A stretch of DNA of 39,011 bases from Flavobacteriaceae bacterium (GCA_947464335.1 CANHWG010000024.1:1-39011); one strand, 5' to 3'; shown: positions 7,643 to 16,763, counted from the stretch's first letter. The notes: generated by a model from the letters alone, not told the origin. Numbers and translations are program-made.

Positions 7643-7939
7643 TTATATCTGTTCTTGAACCAAATTTATAATGGTATTGGCATCCAATTCTCCGGATTGT
7701 CTCCAAACCATTTGTCCTTCTTTGTAAATCATAAGCGTTGGCAATCCTTTAATACGAAGTGCATCCGCCAACTCCTGATTTTTATCGACATCAATTTTGA
7801 TGACTTTAGCTCTATCGCCAAGTGCGGCAGCTACATCCCTGATTACAGGATGCATAGAAACTGAAGATTCGTTCCACTCTGTATAAAAATCGATTAATAC
7901 CGGAACTTGAGCATTGATTAATTCTCCAAATTTTGACAT
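7643..7939 (-). CDS. Thioredoxin-fold protein lacking both active-site cysteines
   Basis: The 98-residue sequence aligns with thioredoxin through VLIDFYTEW (residues 14-22), VIKIDVDKN, the cis-proline loop GLPTLMIYKEGQMV and a C-terminal helix. At the catalytic site, where thioredoxin has WCGPC, it reads WNESS (residues 22-26): both cysteines are replaced, by Asn23 and Ser26. It cannot perform dithiol-disulfide exchange and has no other cysteine. The fold and hydrophobic core look intact and the frame is open, so it is probably a conserved non-redox thioredoxin (chaperone-like or binding role; inferred), not a decayed gene. A -7 box lies upstream at 7993-8000. Confidence 0.9.
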   Translation of the reverse strand: MSKFGELINAQVPVLIDFYTEWNESSVSMHPVIRDVAAALGDRAKVIKIDVDKNQELADALRIKGLPTLMIYKEGQMVWRQSGELDANTIINLVQEQI

Positions 7940-7992
7940 ATAACCAAAATGTTTTACTTATTTAATACAGTTTAAAAAGTAATATTAAAGCA

Positions 7993-8000
7993 CAAATGTA
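7993..8000 (-). promoter_or_regulatory. -7 promoter box of the thioredoxin-like gene
   Basis: On the minus strand this reads TACATTTG (TAnnTTTG), 54 nt before the thioredoxin-like start. No clear -33 TTTG is seen at the normal distance. Confidence 0.45.
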
Positions 8001-8014
8001 GCATTTTTAACTAA

Positions 8015-9247
8015 TTATGCTACATAATTGCCTTTTTTTAGTTCAAAAACAGTTATTTCGGGCATAATACCTACACGACCCGGATAAGCATGAAAGCCAA
8101 AACCTCGGTTAACATAAATATATCTTCCAAATTCCGAATATAATCCAGCCCATTGTTTATAGATATATTTTGCCAAACTCCACTTAAAATAGCCAGGAAT
8201 TTCTATTCCAAATTGCATGCCGTGTGTGTGGCCCGAAAGCGTTAATTGAATGTTTTTTGGGTGACGTTTTATTATGTATTCCCAGTGACTTGGGTCGTGA
8301 CTCATTACTATTTTAAAATCTTCCGAAGCTATATTTTCTGAAGCTTTGTCAATATCTCCAAATTCACCAAAATGTTTCCCCCAATTTTCAACTCCAATCA
8401 AAGCAATTTCATCATTCCCTTTTTTGATTTTTACATTTTCATTCAGCAATAATTTAAAGTCAATTTGACGGTGCAAATCTTTTATGGCTTCAAAATTATC
8501 AGCTTTTGCTTTTTCTGATTTCCAATCTAAATAGGCACCATAATCATGGTTTCCGAGCACAGAAAATTTACCATGTTCGAAGTTTTTCAATCCATTAAAG
8601 GTATCAATCCATGGATGCATTTCTTCGGCTTTAGCGTTTACAATATCTCCAGTAAACAATAAAAGATCCGATTCTTGTTCGTTGATTAAATCAACAGCGT
8701 ATTTAATTTTTGCTTCATCATCAAAACTTCCGCTGTGAATATCTGAAATATGAGTGACTTTAAAACCGTCAAAAGCATCGGGTAAATCGGGAAAAAACAA
8801 CGTTTGACGAATCACTTTGAAGTTATATTTTCCAATCGACATACCATAAATTAACGAGAGGAAAGGAATAGAAGCCAACCCAATGGCTACTTGACTTATA
8901 AATTTTCTTCTTGCTGGCAAATAAGCGTTAGTGTCGTAATTAGAGAAGTAGTTTTTAGTCCCAACAATCAAACGCAAAACATCTTCCATCATCATTATTA
9001 GTGTCAGCATTAATTTAGGAAGCAAAACCAAAAGTAATAACCCCAAAGTAATTAAAGTTATTTTAGTTTGACCAACACTTCGGTCAAACTTCATCAATCC
9101 TACTACAATAAAAATAATGGCAGTCAAAGAAATTAGACCATAAGTAATCAAAACCCATTTCGATTTTGTAATGGTTTTTATAGCTTGAAAAGCATAAAGT
9201 TCGATTATTCCTATAAAGAGGAAGAGAATGATAAAACGGAATGCCAT
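8015..9247 (-). CDS. Membrane-anchored metallophosphoesterase (YaeI/YkuE-like)
   Basis: A 410-residue protein. Three hydrophobic helices lie in residues 1-100, then a further hydrophobic segment preceded by two arginines (ARRKFISQVAIG, about 112-135). The calcineurin-like domain (about 155-405) contains all five metal-site motifs: THISDIHSG, FTGDIVN, LGNHDYG, SHDPSHWE and LSGHTHGMQFG. The family hydrolyses phosphoester bonds with two metals; YaeI/YkuE relatives act at the membrane surface, some on lipid-linked substrates. Substrate is not readable here. It stands 75 nt upstream of the thioredoxin-like gene on the same strand, which has its own promoter box. Confidence 0.88.
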   Translation of the reverse strand: MAFRFIILFLFIGIIELYAFQAIKTITKSKWVLITYGLISLTAIIFIVVGLMKFDRSVGQTKITLITLGLLLLVLLPKLMLTLIMMMEDVLRLIVGTKNYFSNYDTNAYLPARRKFISQVAIGLASIPFLSLIYGMSIGKYNFKVIRQTLFFPDLPDAFDGFKVTHISDIHSGSFDDEAKIKYAVDLINEQESDLLLFTGDIVNAKAEEMHPWIDTFNGLKNFEHGKFSVLGNHDYGAYLDWKSEKAKADNFEAIKDLHRQIDFKLLLNENVKIKKGNDEIALIGVENWGKHFGEFGDIDKASENIASEDFKIVMSHDPSHWEYIIKRHPKNIQLTLSGHTHGMQFGIEIPGYFKWSLAKYIYKQWAGLYSEFGRYIYVNRGFGFHAYPGRVGIMPEITVFELKKGNYVA

Positions 9248-9440
9248 TTTTAAATTTTTGACAAATTAACAAAGAAACTACATAGAAATTAAGGTTGTTA
9301 GACTTATTTTAACAAAGGTTTAATTTCTGAATAAAAACTAAGTTCTTGTTTGAAACTTTAGCTATTTTTACACCTCAATCCGAGTTTGTTTACTGTGTCA
9401 GTTCACGTTGCACGTGTCGGATTCTAATACTATTTAATTT

Positions 9441-12317
9441 ATGTCACAAAAACGCCTTTTCCTTCTGGATGCCTACGCACTAATATTTCGCGGTTACTTT
9501 GCCTTTATCAAAAACCCAAGAATCAATTCTAAAGGAATGGATACCTCTGCCATTATGGGATTTATGAATGCCTTGATGGATGTTATCAAACGAGAAAAGC
9601 CAGATCATTTAGCGGTAGCATTTGACAAAGGCGGAAGTGATTATCGCTATGAAATGTATCAAGAATACAAAGCGCACCGCGATGAAACTCCTGAAGCAAT
9701 TAAAATTGCCGTTCCTTATATTCAGGAATTATTAAAAGCCATGCACATTCCAATTATTGAAAAGGCAGGATTTGAAGCTGATGATTTAATCGGAACTTTG
9801 GCAAAGCAAGCCGAAAAAGAAAATTTTCAGGTTTTTATGGTAACTCCCGATAAAGATTTTGCACAATTGGTTTCCGAAAATATTTTCATGTATAAGCCCG
9901 CTCGAATGGGCAACGATATTGAAATATGGGGAATTCCAGAAGTGTTAGCCAAATTTGAAATCGAGCGACCGGAACAAGTAATTGATTTTCTTGGGATGAT
10001 GGGCGATGCTGCCGATAATATTCCGGGATTACCGGGTGTTGGCGAAGTTACGGCTAAGAAATTGTTGAAAGAATTTGGTTCGATGGAAAACCTTTTGGCT
10101 AATACAGACAAGCTTAAAGGGGCGATGAAAGAAAAAATTGAAGCCAATGCCGATAAAGGAATTCTTTCAAAAAAATTAGCCCGAATTCTGTTAGATTGTC
10201 CAGTGACTTTTGATGCAACAGATTATGAACTTTCTAAACCCGATGTTGAAAAAACCGATGCACTTTTCAACGAATTGGAGTTTCGCCAAATGAAAGCACA
10301 ATTCGATAAGTATTTTGGAACCGGAAAAGAATATGATGAAATTGAGACTAATGGTAATGGCAGCAGCAATGACAATGATAATAATTCAAAAACAATAAAA
10401 AAAACAGCCCCAAAAAATGAAAACCAGTTTGACTTATTTGGTTTTACTGATGATGAAAGCGAAGAACCCAAACCACAATCATTTTATGCGACGCTAGAAA
10501 CTATTGAGCATTTATACCAAGTAGTTCAAGGTGATTTGGGGTTAAAATTATTTTTGCAAAACTTGATGAACCAAACTTCTGTTTGTTTTGATACCGAAAC
10601 GACAGGAATTGATGCCTTAACTGCGGAATTAGTTGGAATGTCTTTTTCTTGGGAAAAAGGCAAAGGGTTTTACGTACCGTTTCCAGAAAGCAGAGCCGAA
10701 GCCCAACTTTTGGTGGAAAAATTTAAACCGTTTTTTGAAAGTGAAAGCATCGAAAAAATTGGTCAAAACATCAAATACGATTTAAAAATATTATCAAATT
10801 ATGGTGTTATCATCAAAGGAAAATTATTCGACACGATGATTGCCCATTATTTAATCAATCCTGATATGCGTCACAATATGGATGTGTTGAGTGAAACGTA
10901 TTTGAAGTATTCACCAAAATCTATAGAAACGTTAATTGGCAAAAAAGGCAAGAGTCAACTTTCGATGCGCGATGTTGCACTCGAAGACATCAAAGAATAT
11001 GCAACAGAAGACGCGGATATTACTTTTCAATTGAAACAAAATTTTAGTCCAATTCTAGACAAAGCCGAAACCAAAAAATTATTCGACGAAATCGAAATTC
11101 CACTGATTCCTGTTCTGGCTGCAATGGAATTAGAAGGTATTAATTTGGACGTTCCTTATTTGGCAGCCATGTCGGTTGAAATGGCAAAAGAAAGTGCTGA
11201 ATTAGAACAAAAAATCTACGAAACCGCCGGCGAGAAATTCAATTTGGCTTCCCCAAAACAGTTGGGCGATATTTTGTTTGATAAATTGAAAATCGGCGGA
11301 GCCAAACAAAAAAAAACCAAAACAGGGCAATATGCTACTGGCGAAGAAGTGCTATCTTATTTGGCCAACGAACATCAAATTGTAAAAGACATACTCGAAT
11401 GGCGCCAGATGGTGAAATTGCAAAGCACGTATATTGACGCTTTACCGAATCAAGTAGACTCAAAAACAGGTCGCGTTCATACCGATTATATGCAAACTGT
11501 TGCGGCTACAGGAAGATTGAGTTCTAATAATCCAAATTTACAAAACATTCCAATTCGCACCAATCGCGGTAGATTAATCAGAAAAGCATTTATTGCTCGT
11601 GATGAAAATTACACTTTACTTTCTGCCGATTATTCACAGATAGAATTGCGGATTATCGCCGCTTTATCGGGTGAAGAAAATATGATCAAAGCGTTTCAAA
11701 ACAACGAAGATATTCACAGAAGTACGGCCGCAAAAGTGTTTAATGTTCCGTTGGGCGACGTGACAAAAGAACAAAGAAGCAATGCAAAAACTGTAAACTT
11801 CGGAATTATTTATGGCGTTTCTGCCTTTGGACTTTCAAACCAAACCTCGTTGTCACGAAAAGAGAGTGCAGAGTTGATTGAGGCGTATTATGCTACCTAT
11901 CCAAAACTGAAATCTTATATGTCAAATCAAGTTGATTTTGCTAGAGAAAACGGTTATGTGCAAACGGTTTTAGGAAGACGTCGTTATCTAAAAGACATCA
12001 ATTCGGCCAATATGATGGTCAAAAGTGGCGCAGAACGCAATGCCGTAAACGCACCCATTCAAGGTTCGGCAGCTGATATTATTAAAATTGCTATGATTAA
12101 CATCCATAAAAAGTTAAATGAAAAGAATTCCGACGGCTCGGGATGGAAATCGAAAATGTTATTGCAAGTTCATGATGAGCTTGTGTTTGACGTTCACAAT
12201 TCTGAATTAGATAAAATAAAACCTATGATAAAACACGAAATGGAAAATGCTTTTAAGCTTGATGTTCCGTTAGATGTTGAAATTGGTGTTGGGAAAAATT
12301 GGCTTGTGGCGCATTAA
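9441..12317 (+). CDS. polA: DNA polymerase I
   Basis: The 958-residue protein has three domains. The 5'-3' nuclease (residues 1-290) shows FLLDAYALIFRGYFAF, EADDLIGTLA, TPDKDFAQLV and GVGEVTAKKLL. An acidic, low-complexity linker (about 295-340) follows. The 3'-5' proofreading domain (345-545) keeps the metal ligands: FDTETTGID, KIGQNIKYDLK and YATEDADITFQ. The polymerase domain has SADYSQIELRIIAALSG (about 727), the O-helix RSNAKTVNFGIIYG and LQVHDELVFD (about 909). Both proofreading and flap processing look active. The gene is transcribed alone; the next operon starts with its own promoter box about 80 nt downstream. Confidence 0.98.
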   Translation: MSQKRLFLLDAYALIFRGYFAFIKNPRINSKGMDTSAIMGFMNALMDVIKREKPDHLAVAFDKGGSDYRYEMYQEYKAHRDETPEAIKIAVPYIQELLKAMHIPIIEKAGFEADDLIGTLAKQAEKENFQVFMVTPDKDFAQLVSENIFMYKPARMGNDIEIWGIPEVLAKFEIERPEQVIDFLGMMGDAADNIPGLPGVGEVTAKKLLKEFGSMENLLANTDKLKGAMKEKIEANADKGILSKKLARILLDCPVTFDATDYELSKPDVEKTDALFNELEFRQMKAQFDKYFGTGKEYDEIETNGNGSSNDNDNNSKTIKKTAPKNENQFDLFGFTDDESEEPKPQSFYATLETIEHLYQVVQGDLGLKLFLQNLMNQTSVCFDTETTGIDALTAELVGMSFSWEKGKGFYVPFPESRAEAQLLVEKFKPFFESESIEKIGQNIKYDLKILSNYGVIIKGKLFDTMIAHYLINPDMRHNMDVLSETYLKYSPKSIETLIGKKGKSQLSMRDVALEDIKEYATEDADITFQLKQNFSPILDKAETKKLFDEIEIPLIPVLAAMELEGINLDVPYLAAMSVEMAKESAELEQKIYETAGEKFNLASPKQLGDILFDKLKIGGAKQKKTKTGQYATGEEVLSYLANEHQIVKDILEWRQMVKLQSTYIDALPNQVDSKTGRVHTDYMQTVAATGRLSSNNPNLQNIPIRTNRGRLIRKAFIARDENYTLLSADYSQIELRIIAALSGEENMIKAFQNNEDIHRSTAAKVFNVPLGDVTKEQRSNAKTVNFGIIYGVSAFGLSNQTSLSRKESAELIEAYYATYPKLKSYMSNQVDFARENGYVQTVLGRRRYLKDINSANMMVKSGAERNAVNAPIQGSAADIIKIAMINIHKKLNEKNSDGSGWKSKMLLQVHDELVFDVHNSELDKIKPMIKHEMENAFKLDVPLDVEIGVGKNWLVAH

Positions 12318-12398
12318 TTTCAGTTGACAAAAGGTAAAGAATCCCCTATATATTTGAATCTAAGAACAGAAATATTACAACTATCTACTTTTTTTAAG

Positions 12399-12406
12399 TA
12401 TTTTTG
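12399..12406 (+). promoter_or_regulatory. -7 promoter box of the GTP-cyclohydrolase/lipid operon
   Basis: TATTTTTG matches TAnnTTTG exactly, 21 nt before the ATG at 12428. It overlaps an upstream in-frame TTG (12404), which makes that TTG unlikely as the start. The -33 region has no clean TTTG. Confidence 0.55.
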
Positions 12407-12427
12407 TTTAGTATCATACAAAGAAAA

Positions 12428-13015
12428 ATGCTAAAAAACCAAGTCGAAACCATTTTGCCAACCGATTGGGGTAGTTTTAAAATCATTGCGTATTCTGAAG
12501 ACGAAAATGATTGGATGCCACATATTGTTTTGGTTCACGAAAAAACAAATTTCAACGAAACTATTCCGGTACGCTTTCATTCAGAATGCTTAACGGGTGA
12601 TATTTTCCATTCTAAAAAGTGTGAATGTGGCCAACAACTGCATAGTGCTATGGGCTATTTTGAAGAAAATGGGGGAATATTAATATACTTGAGACAAGAA
12701 GGCAGAAATATCGGTATTATCAATAAACTCAAAGCCTACAAGCTTCAAGAACAAGGTAAAAATACGGTAGAAGCTAATTTAGAATTAGGTTTTTCGGCTG
12801 ATTCTAGAACTTTTGATGAGGTTATAGAAATTTTAAACGACTTAAACGTGACCTCCATTTATTTACTTACAAATAATCCTGATAAAGTAGCACTTTTTGA
12901 CCATTCTAGTATTCAATTAATGGGTAGAATTCCAATAGAAATTAAAGCATCAGAAGAAAGTAAAAGCTACCTAAAAACCAAGAAAGAGTTCTTTAAACAT
13001 CTTTTAGATTTATAA
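12428..13015 (+). CDS. ribA: Stand-alone GTP cyclohydrolase II
   Basis: The 195-residue protein (from the ATG) opens the imidazole ring of GTP, releasing formate and pyrophosphate to give 2,5-diamino-6-ribosylamino-pyrimidinone phosphate. The zinc ligands are Cys54, Cys65 and Cys67 in ECLTGDIFHSKKCECGQQL, followed by YLRQEGRNIGIINKLKAY. Tyr104 corresponds to E. coli RibA Tyr105, so the full reaction rather than formamide release is expected. TVEANLELGF and LLTNNP complete the family pattern. There is no DHBP synthase domain, unlike the RibBA fusions common for riboflavin synthesis. It heads an 11-gene operon, 14 nt before the next gene. An earlier TTG at 12404 was rejected because it lies in the -7 box. 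Confidence 0.93.
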   Translation: MLKNQVETILPTDWGSFKIIAYSEDENDWMPHIVLVHEKTNFNETIPVRFHSECLTGDIFHSKKCECGQQLHSAMGYFEENGGILIYLRQEGRNIGIINKLKAYKLQEQGKNTVEANLELGFSADSRTFDEVIEILNDLNVTSIYLLTNNPDKVALFDHSSIQLMGRIPIEIKASEESKSYLKTKKEFFKHLLDL

Positions 13016-13029
13016 TTAATTCGGTTTCA

Positions 13030-13701
13030 ATGATAAAATCAGCTTTAAAAACAGATTGGATATTTTATCATTCCGTATTACTTTTAATTGCATATTCAAT
13101 TGATATTTATTCACACAAAGTTGTAGCAACTCCTGCTATGGGTTTAGTGCTTTTTATGATTTTCATTATAAAAAATGTTAAAGAATACAGTCGGTTAAAA
13201 CCCATAATGGGTTATCCCAATTTGGTTACTACTTTTAGATTGCTATTACTTTTTGTTGCACCATTTCTCGAAACAAATTTTTCATTATTTGTTCTTTCAT
13301 TACTTGTAGTATGCTCTGATGGTATTGATGGTTTTTTGGCAAGAAAGCTTAATCAAACAACCGAATTTGGTGGGCAATTGGATATGGAAACCGATGCTTT
13401 TTTTTGTTTGTTATTTTCGATATTACTCTATGTTCAATATCCTAATCTTTATTGGGTTTTACTAGCCGGAAGCTTGCGATATGTATATAAAATAATTACC
13501 ACTTTAAAAGAGAATAAAAACCTTGTGCCTTCTGGCAAAAACTTCGCGCGTTTTTTCGCGGGTTGTTATTTTATTTCCTTTATTTGTTTTTACTTTTTTG
13601 AAGAAAACATAGGAAAATGGTTTTTGGCAATAGGTAACTTATTAGTGATTTTTTCATTTTCATGGTCATTTATTGACTATTATTCCTTTAAAAAAAATTG
13701 A
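13030..13701 (+). CDS. CDP-alcohol phosphatidyltransferase family membrane protein
   Basis: A 223-residue protein with about six membrane helices. It has the complete family signature D-x2-DG-x2-AR-x8-G-x3-D-x3-D, here starting at Asp97: SDGIDGFLARKLN, then Gly114, Asp118 and Asp122. These enzymes displace CMP from a CDP-activated lipid (or CDP-alcohol) with an alcohol acceptor. Phosphatidylglycerophosphate or phosphatidylserine synthase is possible by fold, but the operon (GTP cyclohydrolase II, reductase, PTPS-like, GT) suggests an unusual acceptor. It overlaps the next gene by 4 nt. Confidence 0.88.
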   Translation: MIKSALKTDWIFYHSVLLLIAYSIDIYSHKVVATPAMGLVLFMIFIIKNVKEYSRLKPIMGYPNLVTTFRLLLLFVAPFLETNFSLFVLSLLVVCSDGIDGFLARKLNQTTEFGGQLDMETDAFFCLLFSILLYVQYPNLYWVLLAGSLRYVYKIITTLKENKNLVPSGKNFARFFAGCYFISFICFYFFEENIGKWFLAIGNLLVIFSFSWSFIDYYSFKKN

Positions 13702-14468
13702 ACAGTCAACAAGACATATCGCAACTGTATAATGCTCTTTTTGAACTTGAATCAAAGTTTAAAAAAGAAGAAAATTATCCTATTCACAAAAGATTAGATT
13801 TTAAAAATCAGTTTGATGATATTTATGAATTGATACTATCTCGTGTATCTGTAAAAGATAAAAATATTCTTGACGCTGGCTGTGGTGTTGGTTTTGGATC
13901 AATGGTATTATTAAAAAACGGAGCGAAAGAAGTTTCTGGAATTAGCGTTAGTGACAAAGAAATTGAAAGAGCTACACAAAGTATCAAAAAACTTGGATTG
14001 CAAAATATAAGCTTCAAAAAAAGCACTTTTGACGAAACAGAAAATTCAAAATACGATATTATTGTTTGTGTTGAATCATTGAAACACACTTTGAATTTTG
14101 ACACATCAATAAAAACCCTTTTGGATGGTTTAAAACCTAGTGGTAAATTAATTGTTGTAGATGATTTTTTTGATGACAATCACAATAAAACCAGTAAAGC
14201 ATTTGCTTCTAATTGGCATTTAAATTTTTTGATTTCACAAAAGGATATTGAAATTAATACTAGTGAATTCTCAACCAAAATAGAAGATTTGACCTCATAT
14301 GTTAGGCAAAAATCAAAATTTAAAACAGCCGTAAATATTACCTTATTTAGCTTATTTAAGAAACAATCTTCATTCAAAAAATTATTTTTAGGCGGTCTGC
14401 TTTTAGACCAACTTTATTTGAATAAACAGATGAAATATCAATTGGTTATCATTTCTAAAAAACCATGA
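13698..14468 (+). CDS. Class I SAM-dependent methyltransferase (first in operon)
   Basis: The 256-residue protein carries the SAM-binding motif I NILDAGCGVGFGSMVLL (about residues 55-71), an acidic motif at the end of strand 2 replaced by GISVSDKEIERA, and motif KYDIIVCVESLKH, then LKPSGKLIVVDDFF. The start is a TTG that overlaps the previous stop as TTGA; no in-frame ATG exists until after motif I, so TTG is the only start that keeps the domain whole. The product VVDDFFDD is acidic at the active-site rim. Substrate is unknown; the operon suggests a small molecule or lipid intermediate. It overlaps the flippase gene by an ATGA. Confidence 0.85.
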   Translation: MNSQQDISQLYNALFELESKFKKEENYPIHKRLDFKNQFDDIYELILSRVSVKDKNILDAGCGVGFGSMVLLKNGAKEVSGISVSDKEIERATQSIKKLGLQNISFKKSTFDETENSKYDIIVCVESLKHTLNFDTSIKTLLDGLKPSGKLIVVDDFFDDNHNKTSKAFASNWHLNFLISQKDIEINTSEFSTKIEDLTSYVRQKSKFKTAVNITLFSLFKKQSSFKKLFLGGLLLDQLYLNKQMKYQLVIISKKP

Positions 14469-15874
14469 GACGGACATTAATTTACACACTAGTTGGTTTA
14501 TTGTCTCCATTGGTGACGTTATTGCTGTTGCCGGTTTATTTAAATTATTTGACCACTTCGGAATATGTTATTCTATCGTTGTCAAATTCATTTATTGCCG
14601 TTTTTTCAATCTTTTTTAATCTAAAGGTAGATCAAGCGATGAGAACCATTTACTTTTATAATAGTGATGATTTCGACAAACAAAAGCAACTTTTCCGAAC
14701 ATTATTTAGCTTTCAAATAATCAGCTTTATCGTTTGGTTACTTGTTTTTTTGATGGTTGGAAATTCATTGTTTTCTATTATTTACAAAAATGTTGTTCCC
14801 TTTTTTCCTTATACCTTTATTATTCTTAGCACGTTTTTAGTAAATTCTCTTTGTGGGTTTTATTATATTTATTTGCAGAACAAATTAGAAGTTTTCAAAT
14901 ACAGTACTTATTTTGTGGGAAGCACTTTATTGATTAATGGATTACAGCTATTTTGTATTTTTTATCTGAAACTCGATTTTATTTGGTTTCTTATTGCTCC
15001 ACTGATAGCCAATAGTTTTATTTTTTTAATTATTTATTTAAGAAACAGCAGTTTATTTAAATTCCAAATTTCAAAACCTATTTTAATAGAAGCTTTGCGG
15101 TTTTCTTTGCCATTCATTCCGTTTTTAGTTATATACAATATAGAAAATCAACTGGATCGGTTTTTCATCGATCGGTTATTAACCATAGAATTATTGGCAA
15201 AATATGTCGTTTTGTTGAGTATTGCCAGTGTTGTTTCTACTCTTTTTAATAGTGTTGATAACGCTATTAGGCCAGAATTATTTAGTATACTTTCAAATGA
15301 AAACGATACCAAGAAAGTCCAAGTTCAATTTAACTTTTATCTCCTGATTGGATTACTATCTTTGAGTTTTCTGGTTTTTTTTGGCGTTCACATTCATTGG
15401 TTTCTAGATAATCCAAAATACAACGGAATTGCACCCTATTTCCCGATGATTGGAATTGCTTTTTTGCCAATGATTTTTCTGCGATTCTTTGCACTTCAAC
15501 TAATTTATGAAAATAAAGTTTCTAAAATGAATGTCTATTCAGCCATAAAAATTATAATTATGGCTATATTGTTTTGGATTTTAATTCCAGAGTTTGGCAT
15601 TCCAGGCGCTATAATTACACTGGCTGTTTCCAATTTTTTAAATGCGTTTTTATTTTTTATTTTATTAAAAAACAAAACCCTGCCTCGAGTTAAAATAATA
15701 TCCTATTGCATGTCATTTCTGATACTAAACTTAGTTTTATGCTTTAAGGAGAATGCCTATTTACTATCTTTGGTTTCATCTTTTCAATGTTTACTTTTTG
15801 TAGGGATATTTTTTTTACAGTATAAAAATCAGATAATTAATTATTTTAACAAACCCAATACTAATGAAAGTTAA
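14465..15874 (+). CDS. Wzx/MATE-like oligosaccharide or lipid flippase
   Basis: A 469-residue, very hydrophobic protein with about 12-14 predicted membrane helices and the arrangement of polysaccharide-biosynthesis flippases (MOP superfamily): an N-terminal LVGLLSPLVTLLLLPVYL, the loop ENQLDRFFIDRLLT near the middle, and NSVDNAIRPELFSIL. Members flip lipid-linked saccharides across the inner membrane. Here it is translationally coupled (ATGA) to the methyltransferase and overlaps the RibD-type reductase by 11 nt, so its cargo is probably the lipid-linked product of this operon. Confidence 0.88.
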   Translation: MRRTLIYTLVGLLSPLVTLLLLPVYLNYLTTSEYVILSLSNSFIAVFSIFFNLKVDQAMRTIYFYNSDDFDKQKQLFRTLFSFQIISFIVWLLVFLMVGNSLFSIIYKNVVPFFPYTFIILSTFLVNSLCGFYYIYLQNKLEVFKYSTYFVGSTLLINGLQLFCIFYLKLDFIWFLIAPLIANSFIFLIIYLRNSSLFKFQISKPILIEALRFSLPFIPFLVIYNIENQLDRFFIDRLLTIELLAKYVVLLSIASVVSTLFNSVDNAIRPELFSILSNENDTKKVQVQFNFYLLIGLLSLSFLVFFGVHIHWFLDNPKYNGIAPYFPMIGIAFLPMIFLRFFALQLIYENKVSKMNVYSAIKIIIMAILFWILIPEFGIPGAIITLAVSNFLNAFLFFILLKNKTLPRVKIISYCMSFLILNLVLCFKENAYLLSLVSSFQCLLFVGIFFLQYKNQIINYFNKPNTNES

Positions 15875-16763
15875 ATCTACCTATTGGGAATTATTACTAA
15901 AATTAAAATCGGTTTACAGTACTGTAAATACGGATAGTCAAAGTATAATTATTACGGAAGAGTTAGAAATTATCATTTCCGAACTTTTTATTCTGCCAAC
16001 AGATGGATTACTCATTATTCGTTTTAATTCAAAAATTACCAATAATAAAGATTTTTTCGAAATTGCATATAGCGATAGTATCCGAAAGAACGTAAAGAAA
16101 ATATTTGAACTTTATTTGCCTTATATTATTGTGAATAAAAATGCCGAGGTTCCATTTTCTTTTGTGCATATCGCTCAAACCATTGATGGTAAAATTGCAA
16201 CAGCATCTGGAAAGTCAAAATGGATAGGAAATCAAGAAAACCTTGTACATGCTCACAGAATTAGAGCGTTGGTAGATGCCATTTTAGTTGGTGCCAATAC
16301 ATTTAAACTCGACAAACCTCGATTAGATGTTCGGCACGTTAAAGGCGATAATCCTATAAAAATTATTATTGCGAACTCAAAACTAGATTTGGATTGTTTG
16401 TCAATCGGGGAAACTATTCTATTTAGTAATAATGAAATTGAGTACCAGTCATTGCCCGAAAATACTGAAGCGATTTGTATAGAGCAAGACGGGAATACTA
16501 TAATTACCACTGATTTATTAAAAGTGCTAAAACAAAAAGGAATTCATTCTCTTTTGATCGAAGGCGGAAGTCAAACAATTCGTAAATTTATCGAAGATAA
16601 ATCGATTGATAGAATTGAGTTTCATATTGCTCCAATGATTTTTGGTTCAGGGAAAAGCGGTATTGAATTATCAGCAATTGACAATTTAGAAGAAGGTATT
16701 CATCTTCAAAACCCAATAACATTCAAAATGGGAAATGCCCTAATGCTTGTTTCTAATTTATAA
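15864..16763 (+). CDS. RibD C-terminal (dihydrofolate-reductase-fold) reductase without deaminase domain
   Basis: In the 299-residue protein, residues about 95-299 form the RibD-C/Rib7 reductase fold: FVHIAQTIDGKIATASG, HRIRALVDAILVGANTFKLD, NPIKIIIAN, LLIEGGSQTIRKFIE and PMIFGSGKSG. Family members reduce the ribosyl side chain of diaminopyrimidine ribotides to ribityl with NADPH. The first 90 residues are not a cytidine-deaminase domain: there is no HAE or PCxxC zinc motif. This resembles the fungal/archaeal order of reactions, where reduction precedes deamination. With GTP cyclohydrolase II in the same operon the likely substrate is the cyclohydrolase product (inference). Confidence 0.9.
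   Translation: MKVKSTYWELLLKLKSVYSTVNTDSQSIIITEELEIIISELFILPTDGLLIIRFNSKITNNKDFFEIAYSDSIRKNVKKIFELYLPYIIVNKNAEVPFSFVHIAQTIDGKIATASGKSKWIGNQENLVHAHRIRALVDAILVGANTFKLDKPRLDVRHVKGDNPIKIIIANSKLDLDCLSIGETILFSNNEIEYQSLPENTEAICIEQDGNTIITTDLLKVLKQKGIHSLLIEGGSQTIRKFIEDKSIDRIEFHIAPMIFGSGKSGIELSAIDNLEEGIHLQNPITFKMGNALMLVSNL

Noticed and set aside
9084..9272. Small minus-strand frame at the start of the metallophosphoesterase
   Set aside because: It is out of frame with, and overlaps, the start of a well supported gene; no motif.
12404..12427. TTG-initiated N-terminal extension of the GTP cyclohydrolase II gene
   Set aside because: It overlaps the -7 promoter box and adds residues not found in the family; ATG 12428 fits better.
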